This document shows positions 43,729-57,100 of a stretch of DNA of 64,000 nucleotides, in pieces. Where the stretch lies: NCBI GenBank assembly GCA_947579605.1, contig OX388307.1, positions 6,735,237 through 6,799,236 on the forward strand. The letters run 5' to 3'. Source of the stretch: Athripsodes cinereus (taxonomy: Eukaryota > Arthropoda > Insecta > Trichoptera > Leptoceridae). Made by a program: the position numbers and the translations under genes. Under the pieces are notes generated by a model, which did not search any database, was not told where the DNA came from, and saw only the letters and a list, made by a program, of their open reading frames with translations. Position 1 is the first letter of the stretch. Each line of letters begins with the position of its first letter.

Positions 43729-44658
43729 TTAGTTTGATTTAACTAAATCCTTGATATGCCATTTACCCGCTGGTTTTCCATTCATATTGGCGAGTACGTA
43801 AACTGTTCCTGAAATTTTTATCTTGCTGTCTGATAGTAGTCTAAATTCAGATGTATCCAGGCTTAAAGGATACGCAGCCAAACTGTTTCTTACTAAATTG
43901 ATTAATTGCTTTGAAGGGTAAAAGGGACACGGAGTTGTGTCCACATCTTCGTCCTCGTGACCAATTGATCCATCTATGTCCTCGTGAGAGAGATCATCAA
44001 CTGGAGCACACCAGTCGATTTTTGACTTGGGGGTGGAGCTGTCCCTCGATGGTTTTTCAGCGCGACGTTCAGAATCGGCTGGATTACTGACATTCTTCTT
44101 AGTGACTTGAATTCTTTTTGCCTCAGAATCGAAACTTTTTCCCACTTTTGGGAGATGCTCCGACTTCTGATCCTTCTTTCTTTCTTTGTCCTTACTGGTC
44201 CCTGGAATGTTTTCTTTCCTTGGTTTAACCTCTCTTTCAATGGGTATCAACCCAAGTTTAGAAAGGCCCTCTGCTAATGCATTACCTGAGCTGGCGCTGT
44301 GTCTCGCGAATGTACCTCGAGAGACGCGTCCAACTGTGACAGTCTGCGAACCGTACATTGTTCGCGCAATCGCTTCTGGTCTCATGGGTTCGTTCAATGA
44401 GTATATATCTTTGGTCTCATGGTCATAATACAAACGTGAGCGATAGATGGGTATGTGTACCCCATCTCCGCTCACTAACACTATTCGATGAATTCTTTTC
44501 GCAATTTCATTAGGTCTGATTTGGTCTACTCTAACGAGAAACTCTTCTCGTGTAAAACCAGAGAAGTTATACGTTTCGGCATAAAATAACTGAGCTTTGG
44601 TCTCGGTGTCTATGTAGAGGCTCAGTGTATAGAAACACTTGCGTTCAACTGATGCCAT
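43729..44658 (-). CDS. Orphan 309-aa protein, copy 6
   Basis: Protein identical to copy 1. This unit has one extra A in the A-run near 43320 and a base change in 'gctatcgccaccacc' (43361-43375) seen in no other unit; both are outside the ORF. Confidence 0.8.
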   Translation of the reverse strand: MASVERKCFYTLSLYIDTETKAQLFYAETYNFSGFTREEFLVRVDQIRPNEIAKRIHRIVLVSGDGVHIPIYRSRLYYDHETKDIYSLNEPMRPEAIARTMYGSQTVTVGRVSRGTFARHSASSGNALAEGLSKLGLIPIEREVKPRKENIPGTSKDKERKKDQKSEHLPKVGKSFDSEAKRIQVTKKNVSNPADSERRAEKPSRDSSTPKSKIDWCAPVDDLSHEDIDGSIGHEDEDVDTTPCPFYPSKQLINLVRNSLAAYPLSLDTSEFRLLSDSKIKISGTVYVLANMNGKPAGKWHIKDLVKSN

Positions 44659-45591
44659 GGCGCTCGTAATAGATAGTAGTCTCGGATACTCGTCCGCTAC
44701 TCCGGATGCACGTATTTTTTCACTGGGCGAATTTAAATTTTCATTATTTTTCCAATTTAAGAAACAATTTGTGAAAAGAATTTAAAAGGATTGATTCAAA
44801 AAGAAATTTCAAAAATTTCCGCACAAGTTGCGAAAACCGTGTGATGTCGGCTTTACTAACTATCGTGTGATGTTGGCCTTATAATTTGACGGTTACTTTG
44901 TTACGTACTTTGCACGTAAGCCAAACTTTGAAACGGATTTACATCAATAATAAAACCTCTTCAACAATCCACACCGCACAACACAAACACGCAACACACT
45001 TGGGAGCCAGTGTCACACTCATATACATAAACACTAAATTTTTACACAATTACAAAGACATTTAAATATTTAACAATTAGACAGACAACTCTGGGAAAAA
45101 CCTATTTGAGCGCCACTTGCTTTTTGTCTCCGGGTATGCAAGAAACCCAATGTTAAGAGAATGCAACATTCTTGTAAAAAAAACAAAAAAAAAATATATG
45201 GGCTCTCAGGTAGATAGCGTAAGGCTATCGCCTCCACCCCGACCGTGTGAAAATTCACAAAATTCAATTTTTCTCCAAACAAGTAACTTGTTTGTATCTT
45301 CTACTTCTCCTAGTCAGCCATTTGCTTTTCGTCTGGCTAGACTCTTAAGTTTCAATTTAAAATAAACATAAATAACAGACACATTTAAATTTGATCAAAC
45401 ACCTGCAGTCTCTTCATGTAGCATTTCTTTGTGAAGGGATCAGTTTCATTTTGGAAATGCCCATAAATATGACAATTGCGATGCTGCAACAATCACTTAA
45501 GTCAATTTCACTTAAGACAACCGTTACAGCCGCAAGTCAGGGATTGAAAAAAAATTTTTTTTATGCAATAGAGAAAATTTAGGAGGGATGA

Positions 45592-46521
45592 TTAGTTTGA
45601 TTTAACTAAATCCTTGATATGCCATTTACCCGCTGGTTTTCCATTCATATTGGCGAGTACGTAAACTGTTCCTGAAATTTTTATCTTGCTGTCTGATAGT
45701 AGTCTAAATTCAGATGTATCCAGGCTTAAAGGATACGCAGCCAAACTGTTTCTTACTAAATTGATTAATTGCTTTGAAGGGTAAAAGGGACACGGAGTTG
45801 TGTCCACATCTTCGTCCTCGTGACCAATTGATCCATCTATGTCCTCGTGAGAGAGATCATCAACTGGAGCACACCAGTCGATTTTTGACTTGGGGGTGGA
45901 GCTGTCCCTCGATGGTTTTTCAGCGCGACGTTCAGAATCGGCTGGATTACTGACATTCTTCTTAGTGACTTGAATTCTTTTTGCCTCAGAATCGAAACTT
46001 TTTCCCACTTTTGGGAGATGCTCCGACTTCTGATCCTTCTTTCTTTCTTTGTCCTTACTGGTCCCTGGAATGTTTTCTTTCCTTGGTTTAACCTCTCTTT
46101 CAATGGGTATCAACCCAAGTTTAGAAAGGCCCTCTGCTAATGCATTACCTGAGCTGGCGCTGTGTCTCGCGAATGTACCTCGAGAGACGCGTCCAACTGT
46201 GACAGTCTGCGAACCGTACATTGTTCGCGCAATCGCTTCTGGTCTCATGGGTTCGTTCAATGAGTATATATCTTTGGTCTCATGGTCATAATACAAACGT
46301 GAGCGATAGATGGGTATGTGTACCCCATCTCCGCTCACTAACACTATTCGATGAATTCTTTTCGCAATTTCATTAGGTCTGATTTGGTCTACTCTAACGA
46401 GAAACTCTTCTCGTGTAAAACCAGAGAAGTTATACGTTTCGGCATAAAATAACTGAGCTTTGGTCTCGGTGTCTATGTAGAGGCTCAGTGTATAGAAACA
46501 CTTGCGTTCAACTGATGCCAT
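45592..46521 (-). CDS. Orphan 309-aa protein, copy 7
   Basis: Protein identical to copy 1. No distinguishing change seen within the frame. Confidence 0.8.
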   Translation of the reverse strand: MASVERKCFYTLSLYIDTETKAQLFYAETYNFSGFTREEFLVRVDQIRPNEIAKRIHRIVLVSGDGVHIPIYRSRLYYDHETKDIYSLNEPMRPEAIARTMYGSQTVTVGRVSRGTFARHSASSGNALAEGLSKLGLIPIEREVKPRKENIPGTSKDKERKKDQKSEHLPKVGKSFDSEAKRIQVTKKNVSNPADSERRAEKPSRDSSTPKSKIDWCAPVDDLSHEDIDGSIGHEDEDVDTTPCPFYPSKQLINLVRNSLAAYPLSLDTSEFRLLSDSKIKISGTVYVLANMNGKPAGKWHIKDLVKSN

Positions 46522-47454
46522 GGCGCTCGTAATAGATAGTAGTCTCGGATACTCGTCCGCTACTCCGGATGCACGTATTTTTTCACTGGGCGAATTTAAA
46601 TTTTCATTATTTTTCCAATTTAAGAAACAATTTGTGAAAAGAATTTAAAAGGATTGATTCAAAAAGAAATTTCAAAAATTTCCGCACAAGTTGCGAAAAC
46701 CGTGTGATGTCGGCTTTACTAACTATCGTGTGATGTTGGCCTTATAATTTGACGGTTACTTTGTTACGTACTTTGCACGTAAGCCAAACTTTGAAACGGA
46801 TTTACATCAATAATAAAACCTCTTCAACAATCCACACCGCACAACACAAACACGCAACACACTTGGGAGCCAGTGTCACACTCATATACATAAACACTAA
46901 ATTTTTACACAATTACAAAGACATTTAAATATTTAACAATTAGACAGACAACTCTGGGAAAAACCTATTTGAGCGCCACTTGCTTTTTGTCTCCGGGTAT
47001 GCAAGAAACCCAATGTTAAGAGAATGCAACATTCTTGTAAAAAAAACAAAAAAAAAATATATGGGCTCTCAGGTAGATAGCGTAAGGCTATCGCCTCCAC
47101 CCCGACCGTGTGAAAATTCACAAAATTCAATTTTTCTCCAAACAAGTAACTTGTTTGTATCTTCTACTTCTCCTAGTCAGCCATTTGCTTTTCGTCTGGC
47201 TAGACTCTTAAGTTTCAATTTAAAATAAACATAAATAACAGACACATTTAAATTTGATCAAACACCTGCAGTCTCTTCATGTAGCATTTCTTTGTGAAGG
47301 GATCAGTTTCATTTTGGAAATGCCCATAAATATGACAATTGCGATGCTGCAACAATCACTTAAGTCAATTTCACTTAAGACAACCGTTACAGCCGCAAGT
47401 CAGGGATTGAAAAAAAATTTTTTTTATGCAATAGAGAAAATTTAGGAGGGATGA

Positions 47455-48384
47455 TTAGTTTGATTTAACTAAATCCTTGATATGCCATTTACCCGCTGGT
47501 TTTCCATTCATATTGGCGAGTACGTAAACTGTTCCTGAAATTTTTATCTTGCTGTCTGATAGTAGTCTAAATTCAGATGTATCCAGGCTTAAAGGATACG
47601 CAGCCAAACTGTTTCTTACTAAATTGATTAATTGCTTTGAAGGGTAAAAGGGACACGGAGTTGTGTCCACATCTTCGTCCTCGTGACCAATTGATCCATC
47701 TATGTCCTCGTGAGAGAGATCATCAACTGGAGCACACCAGTCGATTTTTGACTTGGGGGTGGAGCTGTCCCTCGATGGTTTTTCAGCGCGACGTTCAGAA
47801 TCGGCTGGATTACTGACATTCTTCTTAGTGACTTGAATTCTTTTTGCCTCAGAATCGAAACTTTTTCCCACTTTTGGGAGATGCTCCGACTTCTGATCCT
47901 TCTTTCTTTCTTTGTCCTTACTGGTCCCTGGAATGTTTTCTTTCCTTGGTTTAACCTCTCTTTCAATGGGTATCAACCCAAGTTTAGAAAGGCCCTCTGC
48001 TAATGCATTACCTGAGCTGGCGCTGTGTCTCGCGAATGTACCTCGAGAGACGCGTCCAACTGTGACAGTCTGCGAACCGTACATTGTTCGCGCAATCGCT
48101 TCTGGTCTCATGGGTTCGTTCAATGAGTATATATCTTTGGTCTCATGGTCATAATACAAACGTGAGCGATAGATGGGTATGTGTACCCCATCTCCGCTCA
48201 CTAACACTATTCGATGAATTCTTTTCGCAATTTCATTAGGTCTGATTTGGTCTACTCTAACGAGAAACTCTTCTCGTGTAAAACCAGAGAAGTTATACGT
48301 TTCGGCATAAAATAACTGAGCTTTGGTCTCGGTGTCTATGTAGAGGCTCAGTGTATAGAAACACTTGCGTTCAACTGATGCCAT
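47455..48384 (-). CDS. Orphan 309-aa protein, copy 8
   Basis: Protein identical to copy 1. No distinguishing change seen within the frame. Confidence 0.8.
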   Translation of the reverse strand: MASVERKCFYTLSLYIDTETKAQLFYAETYNFSGFTREEFLVRVDQIRPNEIAKRIHRIVLVSGDGVHIPIYRSRLYYDHETKDIYSLNEPMRPEAIARTMYGSQTVTVGRVSRGTFARHSASSGNALAEGLSKLGLIPIEREVKPRKENIPGTSKDKERKKDQKSEHLPKVGKSFDSEAKRIQVTKKNVSNPADSERRAEKPSRDSSTPKSKIDWCAPVDDLSHEDIDGSIGHEDEDVDTTPCPFYPSKQLINLVRNSLAAYPLSLDTSEFRLLSDSKIKISGTVYVLANMNGKPAGKWHIKDLVKSN

Positions 48385-49317
48385 GGCGCTCGTAATAGAT
48401 AGTAGTCTCGGATACTCGTCCGCTACTCCGGATGCACGTATTTTTTCACTGGGCGAATTTAAATTTTCATTATTTTTCCAATTTAAGAAACAATTTGTGA
48501 AAAGAATTTAAAAGGATTGATTCAAAAAGAAATTTCAAAAATTTCCGCACAAGTTGCGAAAACCGTGTGATGTCGGCTTTACTAACTATCGTGTGATGTT
48601 GGCCTTATAATTTGACGGTTACTTTGTTACGTACTTTGCACGTAAGCCAAACTTTGAAACGGATTTACATCAATAATAAAACCTCTTCAACAATCCACAC
48701 CGCACAACACAAACACGCAACACACTTGGGAGCCAGTGTCACACTCATATACATAAACACTAAATTTTTACACAATTACAAAGACATTTAAATATTTAAC
48801 AATTAGACAGACAACTCTGGGAAAAACCTATTTGAGCGCCACTTGCTTTTTGTCTCCGGGTATGCAAGAAACCCAATGTTAAGAGAATGCAACATTCTTG
48901 TAAAAAAAACAAAAAAAAAATATATGGGCTCTCAGGTAGATAGCGTAAGGCTATCGCCTCCACCCCGACCGTGTGAAAATTCACAAAATTCAATTTTTCT
49001 CCAAACAAGTAACTTGTTTGTATCTTCTACTTCTCCTAGTCAGCCATTTGCTTTTCGTCTGGCTAGACTCTTAAGTTTCAATTTAAAATAAACATAAATA
49101 ACAGACACATTTAAATTTGATCAAACACCTGCAGTCTCTTCATGTAGCATTTCTTTGTGAAGGGATCAGTTTCATTTTGGAAATGCCCATAAATATGACA
49201 ATTGCGATGCTGCAACAATCACTTAAGTCAATTTCACTTAAGACAACCGTTACAGCCGCAAGTCAGGGATTGAAAAAAAAAATTTTTTATGCAATAGAGA
49301 AAATTTAGGAGGGATGA

Positions 49318-50247
49318 TTAGTTTGATTTAACTAAATCCTTGATATGCCATTTACCCGCTGGTTTTCCATTCATATTGGCGAGTACGTAAACTGTTCCTG
49401 AAATTTTTATCTTGCTGTCTGATAGTAGTCTAAATTCAGATGTATCCAGGCTTAAAGGATACGCAGCCAAACTGTTTCTTACTAAATTGATTAATTGCTT
49501 TGAAGGGTAAAAGGGACACGGAGTTGTGTCCACATCTTCGTCCTCGTGACCAATTGATCCATCTATGTCCTCGTGAGAGAGATCATCAACTGGAGCACAC
49601 CAGTCGATTTTTGACTTGGGGGTGGAGCTGTCCCTCGATGGTTTTTCAGCGCGACGTTCAGAATCGGCTGGATTACTGACATTCTTCTTAGTGACTTGAA
49701 TTCTTTTTGCCTCAGAATCGAAACTTTTTCCCACTTTTGGGAGATGCTCCGACTTCTGATCCTTCTTTCTTTCTTTGTCCTTACTGGTCCCTGGAATGTT
49801 TTCTTTCCTTGGTTTAACCTCTCTTTCAATGGGTATCAACCCAAGTTTAGAAAGGCCCTCTGCTAATGCATTACCTGAGCTGGCGCTGTGTCTCGCGAAT
49901 GTACCTCGAGAGACGCGTCCAACTGTGACAGTCTGCGAACCGTACATTGTTCGCGCAATCGCTTCTGGTCTCATGGGTTCGTTCAATGAGTATATATCTT
50001 TGGTCTCATGGTCATAATACAAACGTGAGCGATAGATGGGTATGTGTACCCCATCTCCGCTCACTAACACTATTCGATGAATTCTTTTCGCAATTTCATT
50101 AGGTCTGATTTGGTCTACTCTAATGAGAAACTCTTCTCGTGTAAAACCAGAGAAGTTATACGTTTCGGCATAAAATAACTGAGCTTTGGTCTCGGTGTCT
50201 ATGTAGAGGCTCAGTGTATAGAAACACTTGCGTTCAACTGATGCCAT
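49318..50247 (-). CDS. Orphan 309-aa protein, copy 9
   Basis: One conservative substitution, Val to Ile, in EEFLIRVDQIRPNE (about residue 42); the base is visible at about 50124 (taatgag for taacgag). Confidence 0.8.
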   Translation of the reverse strand: MASVERKCFYTLSLYIDTETKAQLFYAETYNFSGFTREEFLIRVDQIRPNEIAKRIHRIVLVSGDGVHIPIYRSRLYYDHETKDIYSLNEPMRPEAIARTMYGSQTVTVGRVSRGTFARHSASSGNALAEGLSKLGLIPIEREVKPRKENIPGTSKDKERKKDQKSEHLPKVGKSFDSEAKRIQVTKKNVSNPADSERRAEKPSRDSSTPKSKIDWCAPVDDLSHEDIDGSIGHEDEDVDTTPCPFYPSKQLINLVRNSLAAYPLSLDTSEFRLLSDSKIKISGTVYVLANMNGKPAGKWHIKDLVKSN

Positions 50248-51180
50248 GGCGCTCGTAATAGATAGTAGTCTCGGATACTCGTCCGCTACTCCGGATGCAC
50301 GTATTTTTTCACTGGGCGAATTTAAATTTTCATTATTTTTCCAATTTAAGAAACAATTTGTGAAAAGAATTTAAAAGGATTGATTCAAAAAGAAATTTCA
50401 AAAATTTCCGCACAAGTTGCGAAAACCGTGTGATGTCGGCTTTACTAACTATCGTGTGATGTTGGCCTTATAATTTGACGGTTACTTTGTTACGTACTTT
50501 GCACGTAAGCCAAACTTTGAAACGGATTTACATCAATAATAAAACCTCTTCAACAATCCACACCGCACAACACAAACACGCAACACACTTGGGAGCCAGT
50601 GTCACACTCATATACATAAACACTAAATTTTTACACAATTACAAAGACATTTAAATATTTAACAATTAGACAGACAACTCTGGGAAAAACCTATTTGAGC
50701 GCCACTTGCTTTTTGTCTCCGGGTATGCAAGAAACCCAATGTTAAGAGAATGCAACATTCTTGTAAAAAAAACAAAAAAAAAATATATGGGCTCTCAGGT
50801 AGATAGCGTAAGGCTATCGCCTCCACCCCGACCGTGTGAAAATTCACAAAATTCAATTTTTCTCCAAACAAGTAACTTGTTTGTATCTTCTACTTCTCCT
50901 AGTCAGCCATTTGCTTTTCGTCTGGCTAGACTCTTAAGTTTCAATTTAAAATAAACATAAATAACAGACACATTTAAATTTGATCAAACACCTGCAGTCT
51001 CTTCATGTAGCATTTCTTTGTGAAGGGATCAGTTTCATTTTGGAAATGCCCATAAATATGACAATTGCGATGCTGCAACAATCACTTAAGTCAATTTCAC
51101 TTAAGACAACCGTTACAGCCGCAAGTCAGGGATTGAAAAAAAAATTTTTTTATGCAATAGAGAAAATTTAGGAGGGATGA

Positions 51181-52110
51181 TTAGTTTGATTTAACTAAAT
51201 CCTTGATATGCCATTTACCCGCTGGTTTTCCATTCATATTGGCGAGTACGTAAACTGTTCCTGAAATTTTTATCTTGCTGTCTGATAGTAGTCTAAATTC
51301 AGATGTATCCAGGCTTAAAGGATACGCAGCCAAACTGTTTCTTACTAAATTGATTAATTGCTTTGAAGGGTAAAAGGGACACGGAGTTGTGTCCACATCT
51401 TCGTCCTCGTGACCAATTGATCCATCTATGTCCTCGTGAGAGAGATCATCAACTGGAGCACACCAGTCGATTTTTGACTTGGGGGTGGAGCTGTCCCTCG
51501 ATGGTTTTTCAGCGCGACGTTCAGAATCGGCTGGATTACTGACATTCTTCTTAGTGACTTGAATTCTTTTTGCCTCAGAATCGAAACTTTTTCCCACTTT
51601 TGGGAGATGCTCCGACTTCTGATCCTTCTTTCTTTCTTTGTCCTTACTGGTCCCTGGAATGTTTTCTTTCCTTGGTTTAACCTCTCTTTCAATGGGTATC
51701 AACCCAAGTTTAGAAAGGCCCTCTGCTAATGCATTACCTGAGCTGGCGCTGTGTCTCGCGAATGTACCTCGAGAGACGCGTCCAACTGTGACAGTCTGCG
51801 AACCGTACATTGTTCGCGCAATCGCTTCTGGTCTCATGGGTTCGTTCAATGAGTATATATCTTTGGTCTCATGGTCATAATACAAACGTGAGCGATAGAT
51901 GGGTATGTGTACCCCATCTCCGCTCACTAACACTATTCGATGAATTCTTTTCGCAATTTCATTAGGTCTGATTTGGTCTACTCTAACGAGAAACTCTTCT
52001 CGTGTAAAACCAGAGAAGTTATACGTTTCGGCATAAAATAACTGAGCTTTGGTCTCGGTGTCTATGTAGAGGCTCAGTGTATAGAAACACTTGCGTTCAA
52101 CTGATGCCAT
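51181..52110 (-). CDS. Orphan 309-aa protein, copy 10
   Basis: Protein identical to copy 1. No distinguishing change seen within the frame. Confidence 0.8.
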   Translation of the reverse strand: MASVERKCFYTLSLYIDTETKAQLFYAETYNFSGFTREEFLVRVDQIRPNEIAKRIHRIVLVSGDGVHIPIYRSRLYYDHETKDIYSLNEPMRPEAIARTMYGSQTVTVGRVSRGTFARHSASSGNALAEGLSKLGLIPIEREVKPRKENIPGTSKDKERKKDQKSEHLPKVGKSFDSEAKRIQVTKKNVSNPADSERRAEKPSRDSSTPKSKIDWCAPVDDLSHEDIDGSIGHEDEDVDTTPCPFYPSKQLINLVRNSLAAYPLSLDTSEFRLLSDSKIKISGTVYVLANMNGKPAGKWHIKDLVKSN

Positions 52111-53043
52111 GGCGCTCGTAATAGATAGTAGTCTCGGATACTCGTCCGCTACTCCGGATGCACGTATTTTTTCACTGGGCGAATTTAAATTTTCATTATT
52201 TTTCCAATTTAAGAAACAATTTGTGAAAAGAATTTAAAAGGATTGATTCAAAAAGAAATTTCAAAAATTTCCGCACAAGTTGCGAAAACCGTGTGATGTC
52301 GGCTTTACTAACTATCGTGTGATGTTGGCCTTATAATTTGACGGTTACTTTGTTACGTACTTTGCACGTAAGCCAAACTTTGAAACGGATTTACATCAAT
52401 AATAAAACCTCTTCAACAATCCACACCGCACAACACAAACACGCAACACACTTGGGAGCCAGTGTCACACTCATATACATAAACACTAAATTTTTACACA
52501 ATTACAAAGACATTTAAATATTTAACAATTAGACAGACAACTCTGGGAAAAACCTATTTGAGCGCCACTTGCTTTTTGTCTCCGGGTATGCAAGAAACCC
52601 AATGTTAAGAGAATGCAACATTCTTGTAAAAAAAACAAAAAAAAAATATATGGGCTCTCAGGTAGATAGCGTAAGGCTATCGCCTCCACCCCGACCGTGT
52701 GAAAATTCACAAAATTCAATTTTTCTCCAAACAAGTAACTTGTTTGTATCTTCTACTTCTCCTAGTCAGCCATTTGCTTTTCGTCTGGCTAGACTCTTAA
52801 GTTTCAATTTAAAATAAACATAAATAACAGACACATTTAAATTTGATCAAACACCTGCAGTCTCTTCATGTAGCATTTCTTTGTGAAGGGATCAGTTTCA
52901 TTTTGGAAATGCCCATAAATATGACAATTGCGATGCTGCAACAATCACTTAAGTCAATTTCACTTAAGACAACCGTTACAGCCGCAAGTCAGGGATTGAA
53001 AAAAAATTTTTTTTATGCAATAGAGAAAATTTAGGAGGGATGA

Positions 53044-53973
53044 TTAGTTTGATTTAACTAAATCCTTGATATGCCATTTACCCGCTGGTTTTCCATTCAT
53101 ATTGGCGAGTACGTAAACTGTTCCTGAAATTTTTATCTTGCTGTCTGATAGTAGTCTAAATTCAGATGTATCCAGGCTTAAAGGATACGCAGCCAAACTG
53201 TTTCTTACTAAATTGATTAATTGCTTTGAAGGGTAAAAGGGACACGGAGTTGTGTCCACATCTTCGTCCTCGTGACCAATTGATCCATCTATGTCCTCGT
53301 GAGAGAGATCATCAACTGGAGCACACCAGTCGATTTTTGACTTGGGGGTGGAGCTGTCCCTCGATGGTTTTTCAGCGCGACGTTCAGAATCGGCTGGATT
53401 ACTGACATTCTTCTTAGTGACTTGAATTCTTTTTGCCTCAGAATCGAAACTTTTTCCCACTTTTGGGAGATGCTCCGACTTCTGATCCTTCTTTCTTTCT
53501 TTGTCCTTACTGGTCCCTGGAATGTTTTCTTTCCTTGGTTTAACCTCTCTTTCAATGGGTATCAACCCAAGTTTAGAAAGGCCCTCTGCTAATGCATTAC
53601 CTGAGCTGGCGCTGTGTCTCGCGAATGTACCTCGAGAGACGCGTCCAACTGTGACAGTCTGCGAACCGTACATTGTTCGCGCAATCGCTTCTGGTCTCAT
53701 GGGTTCGTTCAATGAGTATATATCTTTGGTCTCATGGTCATAATACAAACGTGAGCGATAGATGGGTATGTGTACCCCATCTCTGCTCACTAACACTATT
53801 CGATGAATTCTTTTCGCAATTTCATTAGGTCTGATTTGGTCTACTCTAACGAGAAACTCTTCTCGTGTAAAACCAGAGAAGTTATACGTTTCGGCATAAA
53901 ATAACTGAGCTTTGGTCTCGGTGTCTATGTAGAGGCTCAGTGTATAGAAACACTTGCGTTCAACTGATGCCAT
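53044..53973 (-). CDS. Orphan 309-aa protein, copy 11 (next to the 5' LTR)
   Basis: This copy is closest to the promoter-bearing 5' LTR and so would be the one translated from a genome-length transcript, but the LINE at 54187-57439 now sits between it and the LTR. It has a Gly to Arg change (LVSRDGVH for LVSGDGVH), and its leader has attccgg for actccgg near 54015. Confidence 0.8.
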   Translation of the reverse strand: MASVERKCFYTLSLYIDTETKAQLFYAETYNFSGFTREEFLVRVDQIRPNEIAKRIHRIVLVSRDGVHIPIYRSRLYYDHETKDIYSLNEPMRPEAIARTMYGSQTVTVGRVSRGTFARHSASSGNALAEGLSKLGLIPIEREVKPRKENIPGTSKDKERKKDQKSEHLPKVGKSFDSEAKRIQVTKKNVSNPADSERRAEKPSRDSSTPKSKIDWCAPVDDLSHEDIDGSIGHEDEDVDTTPCPFYPSKQLINLVRNSLAAYPLSLDTSEFRLLSDSKIKISGTVYVLANMNGKPAGKWHIKDLVKSN

Positions 53974-54186
53974 GGCGCTCGTAATAGATAGTAGTCTCGG
54001 ATACTCGTCCGCTATTCCGGATGCACGTATTTTTTCACTGGGCGAATTTAAATTTTCATTATTTTTCCAATTTAAGAAACAATTTGTGAAAAGAATTTAA
54101 AAGGATTGATTCAAAAATAAATTTCAAAAATTTCCGCACAAGTTGCGAAAACCGTGTGATGTCGGCTTTACTAACTATCGTGTGAT

Positions 54187-57100
54187 TTTTTTTTTTTTTT
54201 TTTTTATTTATTTATAATTTTTTTTTAAAACATTTACATAGTTAACAAATACATATAAATAAAACATTATTTTTCAATGACTCAACTTCAAAAAGAGAAA
54301 ATCTCGTGTTTTGAAGTGAGCTACATTGTTACAATATTACAAAACAATACAAAAGTAAATAAAAAGAAAACAATATCAAAAACATTACCAGAAAAAATCC
54401 TGAAACCTTCCATAAACTTGAAAAGAAAAAATAAGTAAAACACATCGTACAAAAATAAACATGTTAGTACAAATTAAATAACAATAAGGTACAATATTTT
54501 CAATCAATACTCTATACACAAAGAAAAGAAAAATCTACTTCATTAACTTTTTTAAAGCTAACTTAAACTTAGCTATACCAATATTTGCTAGATCCTTGCA
54601 ATCCACCGGCAAAGCATTATACCACTTCACTCCTAGGTAGGAGTAGTGGTTTTGCGCAAACGTTGTATTTTTTTTTGGTATTTTTATAAGACCACCTAAA
54701 CGAGGCAATGTGCTAATGCACTCCACCGGGTGGATCGGATCAGTTATATATTCCTTACAAATACGCAGCACAGCTTGTCTCCTATATATTGTGTCCAATC
54801 TTAATACTCCAAAGTCAGAAAACAGTTGGTCAGATGGGTAATCACTCGGCTTATGCAATATAATCTTAATAATTTTTCGCTGTATGATGTAAAGTGGCTT
54901 CAAGCTGGTAGAATATATTCCTCCCCATCCTATTATTCCATACTGCATAACCGACTGTGCAAGAGCATAGTAAACCATTTTTAACACATTCGTACATAAA
55001 AAACTTCTGAGACGATAAAAGACATAAAATATTTTTCTCAATCTCTCTACAGTCATAAACAATTGATCTCTCCATTTTAATTCCGAATCAACCAGCACAC
55101 CCAAATATCTAACCGAACTATGTACTTTCAATCTAACACATTCAGTTTCTTCACCATAACATTTCATATCACAATCATAGCGGTGGATTCTAACATCCAA
55201 ATTTTTAGGTACATTTTTTTCATTAATAGAGAAAGGTAGCACTGCAGTCTTTTGAGCATTCAGCGTTAACAAATTTAGGTCGAACCATGATCTTAGAACA
55301 CCCATCTCCACATTTGCCACTTCAACAACCTCATCCCATGTGTCACCCACAGATAACATCACCGTATCATCTGCGAAAGAAACAATTTCAGATCGAATAT
55401 TTATATCAAACAGATTATTTACATATATTAAAAACATTATAGGCCCCAAGACAGTGCCTTGTGGTATGCCATAAGTGGAACAAGCATGGTCGCTCAACAC
55501 ATCTCTCAACCTGACATGCTGCTTTCGGTTATATAAGTAGCTTCTTAACCAATTTAAACATGCATCATCGAACCCAATTTTATTTAGTCTACGTATTAAT
55601 CTCTCATAGCTAATACTATCAAAAGCCTTTTGTAGGTCTATGAATAATCCAATACATTTTTTACCATTATCCAATGCATTGCAGACCACAGATGTCAATC
55701 TGGCAATAGCATCCTCTGTCCCAATTCCTTCTCTAAACCCAAATTGATTTTTACTAAATATAGCATTATCATCAGTATATTTGAGTATTCTTTTTTTCAC
55801 TACTCTTTCATAGATTTTAGCAATACTTGAAGTAAGTGATATCGGTCTATAATTTGTTGGGTTCTTCCTATCGCCAGACTTGAATACCGGAGTAACATGT
55901 GTGATTTTATAGATAGATGGGAAAACTCCTTCTTTCAAACTGTTATTAATTATGTAAGTGAGTGGCCTCACCAGTTGTGCAAGATTAGTCTTTAATAGCT
56001 CAACAGTTACACCGTCGAAACCAGGCGACGTTCCACCCTTCATTGACTTCACTATAGTTTCGATTTCACTCTCATTTACGATCTCAAACTGCTTATATTG
56101 TTTTGAAACAGGTGAATCTCCTTCATCAACATTCATAACACTGGGAGTAATATTATTAATCTTACTTGCAAGGTCAGCTCCTACAGAGGTAAAAAAATCA
56201 TTAAAAACATTTGCACATTTCTTAGGTTCCTTAGAAACATTTAATATCTGCTCCTCATTAATTATTTCAGTAATAGGACTAAATTTCTTTCTTTTATTTA
56301 TTGCTTCATTTATTGTATCCCATACTTTCTTTGCACTTTGTCCAGCAAGTTCAACCTTTTTAGCAAAATATTTGTTCTTTGCTTGTCGAATAAGATCAGT
56401 CAGCATATTCCTATATTGCCTGAATATTGTCCTTGTCGCAAAATCGTTCGGATATTGCAAAGTCCTTCTATATAATTTTTCCTTGTTTCTTATAGAAACA
56501 ACAAGTCCATGAGTAATCCATGGCTTAATACGCCTATATTTAGATTTAATATTGCTCTTAACTTCAACAAGGGACGTTGCATCTTTAATATGTTTATCAA
56601 GAATCTCATGGAAAACCAAAGCACTATCTTCCGCACCACCGCAATCATATAACCGAGACCAATTTTCAGATAGTAACAAACCCTTTAAATATTCCATATT
56701 CAACCTTGCACACTGTAAAGTCATTGATGTTCGTTCATAGTTTGTTCTATTTACTAATATTTTTTTCACAAGTATCGTTGTATGATGATCTGTAATAGAA
56801 TTCTTCCATATAAGCGCTGTAATATTTTCTAGTCCTTCTATCGGTTCGTTTATCCAAAAATGATCAATACATGATGGTGTCTGTCCCAGAACTTGACGGG
56901 TGTATTTCCTTATGCAAAGCTTAAAATTATGATCACTTAGTCGGTCGATGTACTCGGCCTTGTCAGCTCCATCATAGTCATCGGAAACATTTATATTTAT
57001 ATCACCCGCTATCACAACACTTTTACCTTTTAGCTCATCCGCTATTTTACCGATATTATTTAAGAAAACATTTATATCAGAACCATGAGTCCTATAGACA